34,980 nt of DNA from a virus, in IMG/VR virus record IMGVR_UViG_3300019926_000023, positions 1 through 34,980 of that record; one strand, written 5' to 3'. Position numbers and translations under genes: made by a program. Shown here one piece after another: positions 14,825-21,698 of this stretch (position 1 is its first letter; each line of letters opens with the position of its first letter). A model generated the notes under the pieces. It ran no database searches. It saw nothing but the letters and a program-made list of their open reading frames with translations, and was not told the origin of the DNA.

Positions 14825-16078
14825 TTAGTAATCAAAAACACTCCGGGTACTTGGATCACGAACATCGAGTGCTTCAGCAAACCACGATGGGGGTTTTGCT
14901 TTTCGCTTTAGTTTGTCAAAGTCTTCGTCTAAAATGTAGTATTCTGCATAATCATCCTTTGAGCGGATACCACGACCATACGACTGAACAAGCCTGTTCA
15001 TTGTGGTTTCATAATACTTTTTCCAGCCAATCTCAGGCTTCTCGTTAAGCAAGTACGAAAATCGTTCATTCCCCCTCGGTGGATATGGAACCTTGAGCAA
15101 AATTTGGAATCGACACATATCATCGGGTAGGTCTACACCTTCCATCATAGAGGGTGAAACAATAACGTCATGCTCTGAATTTTGCCACCGTTCAACAACC
15201 GGGTCCATTTCATCATCTTGCCCGTGGACTACCACATTATTGTGGAGATACGGATGTTTGTCTTCATCAATGGACTCTTTAACTCTCTCAGCACGACCGT
15301 ATGAGACACTATGAATGAGTCCCTTATCTCCCGAATGGTTCTTCACCAACTCATTAATTTTCTCCATGATAACGTCCCAATTATCATCATCACCTCCACC
15401 CGACATAGATGCCACCATACAATCTCTTGTATGCACAGGTCGATTATCCACATCGAACGGCATACCGACACTCACAATCTTCGTTTTATCCGGGTCAAGT
15501 CCAATCGACATTAGCCAACTATCGGGATTATCCTGATACGGCATAGTTGCCGTTGAAATCAGTCTTTTTTCTCCCCGTGACCAAACGAACGAATTGAGAA
15601 AGCCACCAACATCAACCGGCGTTAAGTTAAGCGTGTTGTGGTAACTACCTCCGTAAAGCGTCCCTTCAACGTCTCCAACAAATACGTTATCGTTCTGGTA
15701 CTGATTGTCAATCCAATCAACTTTATCTACGAATTTGCTTGCTTGCTTTTGCTCTTTAGATTGTTGTTGTGGAGGAACACCACTAATAAAGTTAACACAA
15801 TCTCTCCGTAAGTCAAGAATCTCACTACGGATATCCTTGTATCGGTCTATACCGTGCGTAATGTCGTCTTTAATCCGTTTGTATAGGTCACGGTGGATAC
15901 GGACCTTACCGGTATTGTTCATTATTGATTCAAAATCAGACCACATCATTTCTCGCTCTTTCTCGACTGAAACGAGTGTTATAGTGCGGTCTATTTCGTT
16001 TATTTCTGTAATCCTGTATGTCCTGTGACCTAGCTCTACAACATCGTCTACACTCACAACCAAGTCAATTTCAAACAT
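14825..16078 (-). CDS. XPD/DinG-type helicase half lacking Walker A
   Basis: 417 residues. Visible superfamily 2 motifs are late ones: S-T-A-T-M-P (175-180, motif III), K-G-L-I-H-S-V-S-Y (252-260, IV), D-V-I-V-S-P-S-M-M-E-G-V-D-L-P (304-318, V), and Q-S-Y-G-R-G-I-R (365-372, VI). The order and sequence match the C-terminal half of XPD/Rad3/DinG helicases. No Walker A or DEAH box exists in the protein; residues 1-60 are a small unrelated beta domain (D-V-V-E-L-G-H-R-T-Y-R-I). The tail S-V-F-D-Y is PIP-like. It may need a separate ATPase subunit or be a non-helicase derivative. Confidence 0.75.
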   Translation of the reverse strand: MFEIDLVVSVDDVVELGHRTYRITEINEIDRTITLVSVEKEREMMWSDFESIMNNTGKVRIHRDLYKRIKDDITHGIDRYKDIRSEILDLRRDCVNFISGVPPQQQSKEQKQASKFVDKVDWIDNQYQNDNVFVGDVEGTLYGGSYHNTLNLTPVDVGGFLNSFVWSRGEKRLISTATMPYQDNPDSWLMSIGLDPDKTKIVSVGMPFDVDNRPVHTRDCMVASMSGGGDDDNWDVIMEKINELVKNHSGDKGLIHSVSYGRAERVKESIDEDKHPYLHNNVVVHGQDDEMDPVVERWQNSEHDVIVSPSMMEGVDLPDDMCRFQILLKVPYPPRGNERFSYLLNEKPEIGWKKYYETTMNRLVQSYGRGIRSKDDYAEYYILDEDFDKLKRKAKPPSWFAEALDVRDPSTRSVFDY

Positions 16079-16692
16079 TAGATGATATCTTCGTTGAGTA
16101 AAACCAACTCGGCTTGATCAACAACCTCTTCAATTGGCGTACTCCCATCTAACATAAACATATTCTCTTTCCGGGAGAGAAGATTAAGATAGTCACGTCT
16201 AACCTGCATCAAGAATTCCTCTTCCTCATACTTGGAATCAAGCTCCCGTCTCTCTTTAGCTATATCAACATCAACATCAACAAGTAACTCTATATCGGGT
16301 TCTACCATCCAATCCCAAGTACAATCATGTGCAAAGTCTTCAACGGATTTTCCCAAACGTTCTTCGACATTATCCTTTTGATATGTTAAGGTCGAAGCGT
16401 GAAATCTATCACAGATAACAGTCTTCCCATCTTTCAGATTGGGAACGATAAATTCCCGAAGGTGATGATCTCTATCAGCAAGAAACATAAAGAAATCGCC
16501 AAGACCACCATCAGGAGAGTCTTCATCAGATAAAGACTCACGTAACATCTTGCCGTAGTATCCGTTTGAAGGTTCATTTGTCCATACAGAGTCTTTAATA
16601 CGCTCTTCAAGACGCATTGAGAGCGTGGTAGTTCCCGAACCGTCGATCCCTTCAACAACTATGAAGTTACCGGGGTAATTATTACTCATCAA
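16078..16692 (-). CDS. tmk: Thymidylate kinase with altered P-loop
   Basis: 204 residues, usual Tmk length. It would phosphorylate dTMP to dTDP. The N-terminus F-I-V-V-E-G-I-D-G-S-G-T-T-T is the Tmk P-loop, but the canonical lysine of G-K-T/S is a threonine, read clearly from the codon ACT. The D-R-F-H-A-S-T-L-T-Y-Q segment is the Tmk DR-x motif, which contacts phosphate and nucleoside. A lid region (A-K-E-R-R-E) is present. Gene overlaps are four bases upstream and one base downstream. Loss of the lysine could reduce activity or change the phosphate donor. Confidence 0.82.
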   Translation of the reverse strand: MMSNNYPGNFIVVEGIDGSGTTTLSMRLEERIKDSVWTNEPSNGYYGKMLRESLSDEDSPDGGLGDFFMFLADRDHHLREFIVPNLKDGKTVICDRFHASTLTYQKDNVEERLGKSVEDFAHDCTWDWMVEPDIELLVDVDVDIAKERRELDSKYEEEEFLMQVRRDYLNLLSRKENMFMLDGSTPIEEVVDQAELVLLNEDII

Positions 16693-17210
16693 AAATCACC
16701 CTTGATTTTCTCAATCACCTTTTCACGACTATCAGAAATATACTGTGCATGGGAAGTAACCCAAAGAGGAATATCATCAAGCTTGTCCATATTCCAGATA
16801 TAAATCGGGATACGATTCAGATAACAAAACATCATCTCCATACAAGTACCACGCGACTTAATATCTTGGAAACCTACAAAGACAGCATCACAACGGAGAA
16901 TTTCTTGTTTTTCTTGGGTTGTAACTTCCTCATCCAAGATGAATTCATCGTAGTTTCCTTCCGGGATTTCACCTTCAAGTGTAGGTTTATAAACCTTTTG
17001 AATCTCTTCTCTTGAGAATATATCGTGTGGGTTCACATAATCAACATCAGAGAACAATTCAATTGTTTCATTCCTCCAAGTCTTACCATCATCATCAGCA
17101 AACTCAATAGGGCCAGCTAGATACACTAATGGGTTTCTATTGTGTGCTTGTTTGAGCTTTTCAGAAACGTCTTCATCAATGTCAATCGGTTCAGTTTCGC
17201 TTGCCGACAT
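16689..17210 (-). CDS. Nucleoside 2-deoxyribosyltransferase-like protein
   Basis: 173 residues from the ATG at 17210; an earlier in-frame start at 17339 would overlap the resolvase gene by nearly 100 bases. Signature features: V-Y-L-A-G-P-I (29-35), W-R-N-E, C-D-A-V-F-V-G-F (107-114), and S-R-G-T-C-M-E-M (119-126) with the glutamate expected as nucleophile. The family transfers or hydrolyses deoxyribose-base bonds in nucleotide salvage. It sits with Tmk and Dcd, so a role in adjusting the deoxynucleotide pool is likely. Confidence 0.75.
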   Translation of the reverse strand: MSASETEPIDIDEDVSEKLKQAHNRNPLVYLAGPIEFADDDGKTWRNETIELFSDVDYVNPHDIFSREEIQKVYKPTLEGEIPEGNYDEFILDEEVTTQEKQEILRCDAVFVGFQDIKSRGTCMEMMFCYLNRIPIYIWNMDKLDDIPLWVTSHAQYISDSREKVIEKIKGDF

Positions 17211-17241
17211 ACGGTTCAACTTTACACACGCCCGCGTAAAA

Positions 17242-17640
17242 CTATTCCGGTTGTGGAAGAATTTCTTCTCTCGATAATGCGTTATCCCAATCAGATTTCC
17301 GGATAGAAAAGTTACCAGAATCGGTTGAATGTAACTCATCTATAGGAATGAAATACCATTGGTCATGGCTACGCATATCGGGCTTCACACCCGCATATGC
17401 CTTACCACCCGCTCTCTCTGTCCACTCATTCAACTCTCTAATCTCGTGACTATCATAGTAGCCTGTTCCATCAGAAGTAGACTTTAGCTCTGTAGCCACG
17501 ATACTTCCACGGCTGTCTATTATAATTACATCAGGTGACGGTCGATCAACCGAACCTGAACCGGGAGAACGTAATGTAGAATAACCCCTATCCCAAGCAT
17601 AATTCACCAACTCGTTTTCTGCATCACTACCTTTCCCCAT
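17242..17640 (-). CDS. hjc: Hjc-type Holliday junction resolvase
   Basis: 132 residues from the ATG at 17640; a TTG two codons earlier is less likely. The archaeal Hjc pattern is complete: K-G-S-D-A-E-N-E-L-V at the N-terminus, L-R-S-P-G-S-G-S (24-31), P-D-V-I-I-I (36-41), and V-A-T-E-L-K-S-T (48-55), giving the E...D...E-x-K nuclease core. It would cut four-way junctions as dimers during recombination or before packaging. Followed by three tandem zinc-ribbon genes on the upstream side. Confidence 0.85.
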   Translation of the reverse strand: MGKGSDAENELVNYAWDRGYSTLRSPGSGSVDRPSPDVIIIDSRGSIVATELKSTSDGTGYYDSHEIRELNEWTERAGGKAYAGVKPDMRSHDQWYFIPIDELHSTDSGNFSIRKSDWDNALSREEILPQPE

Positions 17641-17642
17641 AG

Positions 17643-17783
17643 TCAATCACAGGCGGGGCAATAAAACTCATCGGTCTTTTCATTGAGGAACATGGGCTGT
17701 TCACAGTTTGGACAGACCATATTAAAATCTTCAACGGCCTTTTCAAGTAGTTTATTCATAACTTCACTATGTTGTGTGGGCAT
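17643..17783 (-). CDS. Zinc-ribbon mini-protein, module copy
   Basis: 46 residues from the ATG at 17783. A short helix is followed by the recurrent ribbon: C-P-N-C-E-Q-P-M-F-L-N-E-K then F-Y-C-P-A-C-D at the end. It is one of three tandem, mutually overlapping paralogues. Zinc binding is expected from the four cysteines; the partner is unknown. Confidence 0.65.
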   Translation of the reverse strand: MPTQHSEVMNKLLEKAVEDFNMVCPNCEQPMFLNEKTDEFYCPACD

Positions 17784-17952
17784 TATCACAAACGGGGCAA
17801 TAAAACTCTTTTTGTTCTTTGTTGTAAAAAACTTTTTGGTCACATTCCCAACAATAAATCCCATCTTGTTGTTCTAATAACTTTAAAACCAAATTGGGGT
17901 GTACCTCCGCTTTTAAATATTCCTTTGCTGCATTACGTACTTCTTCATCCAT
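17767..17952 (-). CDS. Zinc-ribbon mini-protein, module copy
   Basis: 61 residues from the ATG at 17952. A charged helix (E-V-R-N-A-A-K-E-Y-L) precedes the ribbon C-W-E-C-D-Q-K-V-F-Y-N-K...F-Y-C-P-V-C. It overlaps the next paralogue by 17 bases and the previous one by 8. Confidence 0.65.
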   Translation of the reverse strand: MDEEVRNAAKEYLKAEVHPNLVLKLLEQQDGIYCWECDQKVFYNKEQKEFYCPVCDNAHTT

Positions 17953-18163
17953 CTTCACAAACAGGACAGTAGAATTTGTCCTCCTTTTCGTTGAAGAAGA
18001 AATTTTGTCCACACTCAGGACAAGCGACCTTGTTTTTAATTTTGTCCTTAATTAATTCTTCGTTTGTGTTTTGGAACGACTTATTAAACGCCTCAATTCC
18101 ATTCCTTTCAATAACTTTCTTAGCGTAGTTTGCAGCGATTACAGCGGCGTGTTCAGAAACCAT
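17945..18163 (-). CDS. Zinc-ribbon mini-protein, module copy
   Basis: 72 residues: a helical N-terminus (A-A-V-I-A-A-N-Y-A-K-K-V-I-E-R) and the ribbon C-P-E-C-G-Q-N-F-F-F-N-E-K...F-Y-C-P-V-C at the end. It overlaps the dCTP deaminase stop by 11 bases. First of the tandem trio in transcription order. Confidence 0.65.
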   Translation of the reverse strand: MVSEHAAVIAANYAKKVIERNGIEAFNKSFQNTNEELIKDKIKNKVACPECGQNFFFNEKEDKFYCPVCEDG

Positions 18164-18716
18164 CTTTGTCTTCGTTTATCTTGCTCCCAACCGCTCCTTT
18201 TTGTCCTTGATACTTAGTATCCTCTTTCTCACCATACGGATTCTCAGAACCAGAGCGCATGGTATTGAATACAATCTGACCAATCCGCATACCCGGATAG
18301 AGCATAATCTTTTTATCAGTATTGTTACTTATCTCAAGAACAATATCACCTTCAAATCCGGGATCAATCAAACCGGCTGTGCTATGAACCTCAACCCCAA
18401 GCCGACCGATAGATGAACGACCACGTAGTTCGCCCTCCAAGTAGTTTGGAAGCTTGATTTCTTCAACCGTATTCACAAGCATGAAATCATCTGGTTTAAT
18501 CCAATAATGGTTTTTCTTTCCGAGAGTATGAGAAACCATCATATCTTCAATGTTGCCTCTTGGATCAATGCAATCAATATCCTCAGAGAAGAAACTGTAC
18601 TCTCTCCCAAGACGAATATCCACACTACTTGGCTGTATATTTTCAGGGACAAGAGGATCAATCTCTAACCCACCATGCTTTAACTCCCACTTGATGTTGT
18701 GGTCACTAAGTATCAT
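18153..18716 (-). CDS. dcd: dCTP deaminase
   Basis: 187 residues, family length. Dcd converts dCTP to dUTP, feeding dTMP synthesis. The hallmark R-G-R-S-S-I-G-R-L-G-V (98-108) and the G-L-I-D-P-G-F-E-G-D-I-V-L-E core (115-128), with the catalytic glutamate at 128, are intact. A Q-G-Q-K-G-like C-terminal segment (Y-Q-G-Q-K-G-A-V-G-S) is present. Whether it also hydrolyses dUTP cannot be judged by eye. No thymidylate synthase is in the window. Confidence 0.9.
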   Translation of the reverse strand: MILSDHNIKWELKHGGLEIDPLVPENIQPSSVDIRLGREYSFFSEDIDCIDPRGNIEDMMVSHTLGKKNHYWIKPDDFMLVNTVEEIKLPNYLEGELRGRSSIGRLGVEVHSTAGLIDPGFEGDIVLEISNNTDKKIMLYPGMRIGQIVFNTMRSGSENPYGEKEDTKYQGQKGAVGSKINEDKDGF

Positions 18717-18922
18717 AGGATATCTTCAGGGATACCGTAGTCTTCAAACGTCTCAACAAAATCAATCCGATCTTCAGTATTCCAATTCGTACCGTCAAAA
18801 GTAGCTACTTCCAACCACTCATGGTCAACGTCTCCCTGTTCAAGAGATTCATCTACGACCCAAAGGAGACACTTCATGTCTCCATCCGTACTTTGCCACT
18901 CAAGCAACTTATTCGCCTTCAT
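18713..18922 (-). CDS. Hypothetical acidic protein
   Basis: 69 residues from the ATG at 18922 (M-K-A-N-K-L-L-E-W); a start further upstream would overlap the preceding gene more. Very acidic, with W-L-E-V-A-T-F-D-G and a C-terminal D-Y-G-I-P-E-D-I-L. Overlaps dcd by four bases. Not recognised. Confidence 0.5.
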   Translation of the reverse strand: MKANKLLEWQSTDGDMKCLLWVVDESLEQGDVDHEWLEVATFDGTNWNTEDRIDFVETFEDYGIPEDIL

Positions 18923-19577
18923 CTTCCTCGTAGTCCGTGAGAAGGTCAATCCGACCATTCATAGTCCATCCATTCTTCTTACACATCTTCTCACAGAAAG
19001 AGGCCCGGTTTGCTGTAGTATGGAGTTTTCGACCGGTAGGACGGATATAAATATCAGAGTTATATAGCTTATACTCTTTAGAGATTTCATTCACATACTC
19101 ATCATCAGTAACCTTTTTCAAATCGAAAACAAAGTCAACATCCCCAAACTTTCGGGACTGTTCAGCGAAAGACTCCATAACATCCCGGTCGAAATCAAAA
19201 TTTCGGGGAACAAAAACAACAAAGTGGTCAGCTAACCGTTTAATACGCCGTGGGGGTTCAGTCTGTAGATCGGTCACACCAAAGTCAAAGAATCGAGCAT
19301 TAAGAGAATTTTCAAGCCCGGAAAGACCTTCTTCGTGCATTTCATGAAACGGTTGTGTCCCGTGAACAAAGAGTCTTGCATTTCCGGACTCAAGATCATT
19401 AACCCATCCATAGTTCTCCATAACGGAAAGGAGAGAACCAACTTTAGTATCGAAATCATCAGACTTAGAGAGATTCATAGAAACAGTAGGCTCTCCCTCA
19501 TAGCTACCAAAACTCCGGCAACGGTAGTCCATTCGACTCTGATTAACTTTAATAACCCGGTTGTTACTAGCTTTCAT
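18909..19577 (-). CDS. Unknown; possible cysteine-free QueE-like protein
   Basis: 222 residues. The second half reads like the C-terminal part of QueE (7-carboxy-7-deazaguanine synthase): D-H-F-V-V-F-V-P-R, then V-D-F-V-F-D-L-K-K-V-T-D-D-E, then I-Y-I-R-P-T-G-R, then G-W-T-M-N-G-R-I. The radical-SAM C-x3-C-x2-C cluster motif is absent, and the expected T-G-G-E-P region reads H-G-T-Q-P. So it may be a catalytically dead relative or merely a similar fold. QueE genes occur in haloarchaeal viruses that make deazaguanine DNA bases; no other gene of that pathway is recognised here. Low certainty. Confidence 0.4.
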   Translation of the reverse strand: MKASNNRVIKVNQSRMDYRCRSFGSYEGEPTVSMNLSKSDDFDTKVGSLLSVMENYGWVNDLESGNARLFVHGTQPFHEMHEEGLSGLENSLNARFFDFGVTDLQTEPPRRIKRLADHFVVFVPRNFDFDRDVMESFAEQSRKFGDVDFVFDLKKVTDDEYVNEISKEYKLYNSDIYIRPTGRKLHTTANRASFCEKMCKKNGWTMNGRIDLLTDYEEDEGE

Positions 19578-19921
19578 TACTGGACACCTCGGCCAAAGTT
19601 GGTATCATTGCCCATGAAATCCATGTTACTTGCTTCTTCCTTAAACTCTTCAATCATATCATCGGCAAAGTCTGTTTCCTCATCAAGAGCTTCAAAGAAG
19701 TATTCAGCCGTTACTTCACGGAGAAGAGAATCATAAATATGATGGCAAGCTACAGCATATTGTGGATCAATTTCACTCAGTTGAACCTGATTGTATCCAA
19801 GGATTGTTAGGAGCGAATGAATCTCACTTGGGTAAAGGTCAACAGACACCTTGTCAACATCTTTCTCTGAATCTCCCATACATACGTTTATATACGGAAG
19901 TTTAAAAACCTTTTCTTTCAA
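19577..19921 (-). CDS. Hypothetical protein
   Basis: Up to 114 residues. The frame opens with TTG at 19921, overlapping the RFC-L stop; the first ATG is at 19879 (M-G-D-S-E-K-D), giving 100 residues. The hydrophobic F-K-L-P-Y-I-N-V before it looks coding, so the start is unsettled. The second half is helical and acidic (F-F-E-A-L-D-E-E-T-D-F-A-D-D). Function not recognised. Confidence 0.5.
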   Translation of the reverse strand: MKEKVFKLPYINVCMGDSEKDVDKVSVDLYPSEIHSLLTILGYNQVQLSEIDPQYAVACHHIYDSLLREVTAEYFFEALDEETDFADDMIEEFKEEASNMDFMGNDTNFGRGVQ

Positions 19922-21159
19922 AAGTCGAATATACTGCCCTGAGAAGAAGAATCTTCACTTTTGCTTTCTTGTTCTGTATCAAATTCTCCTAAATCGGCTG
20001 ATTCAAGCCAATTCTCGTACTTTGTCTTGGTAATTCCCAACGTAGAATATGTCTCTTCATCAAGTCGCTCATTCATTACTAACTTGAATTTCTTTTCATC
20101 ACTCCAAGACTCAATCATCGGAAGGATAACCGATTCAAACTCTTGGTAGTCACATGAGATTCTAAAGTTAGCTCTGTCAGTTTGTTTGAGTTGTTCAAAT
20201 AACTCCTTAGCCCCTTGTGAAGAGCCTCTAACTCTCCTAATAGACGGATAACTTTTCCTGATATACCCATCATAGGGTTCCGAGATTCTTAGGTTTGCGG
20301 TTTGCTCGGCAATTTCACCAGCATACTTCCACCATGAGTAGTCTTGGGTTTCATTTGTATGACCCAACCATCTATCAGAAGCAGCTAACGCTTGCTTGAT
20401 TCTCATCAATTCAACCCCATCAACCCTCCCTGTCCAATTCTCATCTAACCATTCAACCAGATCCGGAGGTGTTACACTACCCGTAAACTTCTTTTCGTTG
20501 ATGATATTATCTACAACCTGAAACTCACCTGTCTCCATATCTCTATCATCCCACCCAATATCCATCCCTGTCTTATGCTTTTGAAGGTCATTGATAATAG
20601 AGCGAAGATCACTCCTTGTAGCAAGTTGGCCTATCTCTTTCGGTGAAAGATTAATATCTTCCTCATCACAAATATCGCGTATGAAAGATTTCTTCGTGTT
20701 CTTGTTAATCTTAAAGTCAAAGTCGTCACACTTATTAGTGATTGAGTCTGAAATCTTCCACGAATCGTTTGAGGTAAAGATAATTGGGTTTGGTGGATTC
20801 TCTAAAACGTCAATGAGTGGTTTTAACGGAGACTTACCAAGAGAATCTGCCTCATCAATCAAGACAAGCTTGAATTCGGATGATGTTGGCTTCTGCTTGA
20901 TCCGCGAAACAAGAGAGTAAATATCTCCTTTCTTCCGTGCATCAGACGCATTAACTTCTTCGATAGGCCAACTCATCTCGTTAGCAACTACTTCCGCTGT
21001 GGAGGTTTTACCTGTACCAGCATCACCATCAAATAGAAGTGCTGAATCCCCTTCCGAAAAGTTGTTTGCCCATTTTTTGATGTTTTTTATAGACTTGTTG
21101 TTACCATAAATATCGTTCCATTCCTCTGGTCTGTACTTTTGCCACCAAGAATCACTCAT
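19918..21159 (-). CDS. rfcL: Replication factor C large subunit
   Basis: 413 residues from the ATG at 21159 (M-S-D-S-W-W-Q-K-Y-R-P); a longer frame reading upstream lies on top of a separate zinc-ribbon gene and is rejected. Walker A G-D-A-G-T-G-K-T (45-52) and Walker B L-V-L-I-D-E-A-D (98-105) are intact; V-N-A-S-D-A-R follows the sensor spacing. RFC loads PCNA onto primed DNA. The C-terminus, acidic and ending Q-G-S-I-F-D-F, is a PIP box as in cellular archaeal RFC-L. Shorter than many cellular RFC-L, and without inteins. Confidence 0.9.
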   Translation of the reverse strand: MSDSWWQKYRPEEWNDIYGNNKSIKNIKKWANNFSEGDSALLFDGDAGTGKTSTAEVVANEMSWPIEEVNASDARKKGDIYSLVSRIKQKPTSSEFKLVLIDEADSLGKSPLKPLIDVLENPPNPIIFTSNDSWKISDSITNKCDDFDFKINKNTKKSFIRDICDEEDINLSPKEIGQLATRSDLRSIINDLQKHKTGMDIGWDDRDMETGEFQVVDNIINEKKFTGSVTPPDLVEWLDENWTGRVDGVELMRIKQALAASDRWLGHTNETQDYSWWKYAGEIAEQTANLRISEPYDGYIRKSYPSIRRVRGSSQGAKELFEQLKQTDRANFRISCDYQEFESVILPMIESWSDEKKFKLVMNERLDEETYSTLGITKTKYENWLESADLGEFDTEQESKSEDSSSQGSIFDF

Positions 21160-21289
21160 CGTATTCGGTATTACACGCAGGGCAGTAATAAACGTTCTCC
21201 TTCTGATTGTAAAATAGCTTTTGACCACACCCACGACAAGCATGAATAGGCTTTTTATGATAAACACCGGTAAATGTGTACTCATCCAT
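21152..21289 (-). CDS. Zinc-ribbon mini-protein, module copy
   Basis: 45 residues starting M-D-E-Y-T-F-T. Nearly the whole protein is the recurrent ribbon: C-R-G-C-G-Q-K-L-F-Y-N-Q-K...Y-Y-C-P-A-C. It overlaps the 138-residue gene upstream and the rfcL start downstream by 8 bases each, placing it between PolB and RFC-L on one transcript. Confidence 0.65.
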   Translation of the reverse strand: MDEYTFTGVYHKKPIHACRGCGQKLFYNQKENVYYCPACNTEYDE

Positions 21290-21698
21290 TTTTGTATCCC
21301 TCAGTACAAGCAGGACAATATCTAAAGTCGTCTTTACTGTTATACATTAGCTCTTGGTCACAGTTTGAACAAACATATCTTGCAGAAATAGATTTTTCGG
21401 AAAACAAATTATAATTTTCGGGATACAAATCATGCCCAAACTCTACTCCTGTTTCCTTCTTTGATTCCAATGGTTCATAAAAATCAAGCTCTACATTAAA
21501 CTTACTCGGTTTACTAACTACTTCTTTCTTCATTCCTGACTCTATATCCCAATGTGGTAATACTCTACTCTTACCATACGCTTCTTTAACGAGATGCTTT
21601 TGATAACTTAAAAGATCGGGCACCCCAAATAAATTAGTTAGCTTTTCCGTTTCTAGCTCATATCCTAACGTGCTTCCGTTTTCAAAGCAAATGTTCAT
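21282..21698 (-). CDS. Hypothetical protein with C-terminal zinc ribbon
   Basis: 138 residues. Residues 1-105 form an unrecognised domain (E-L-E-T-E-K-L-T-N-L-F and V-E-L-D-F-Y-E-P-L). The end carries the ribbon C-S-N-C-D-Q-E-L-M-Y-N-S-K...Y-C-P-A-C. It overlaps the polymerase stop by four bases and may be a polymerase-associated factor (position only). Confidence 0.6.
   Translation of the reverse strand: MNICFENGSTLGYELETEKLTNLFGVPDLLSYQKHLVKEAYGKSRVLPHWDIESGMKKEVVSKPSKFNVELDFYEPLESKKETGVEFGHDLYPENYNLFSEKSISARYVCSNCDQELMYNSKDDFRYCPACTEGYKNG

Noticed and set aside
21160-21285. N-terminal extension of RFC-L by 42 residues
   Set aside because: The extension overlies a separate zinc-ribbon gene in another frame; the RFC box begins at the ATG at 21159.
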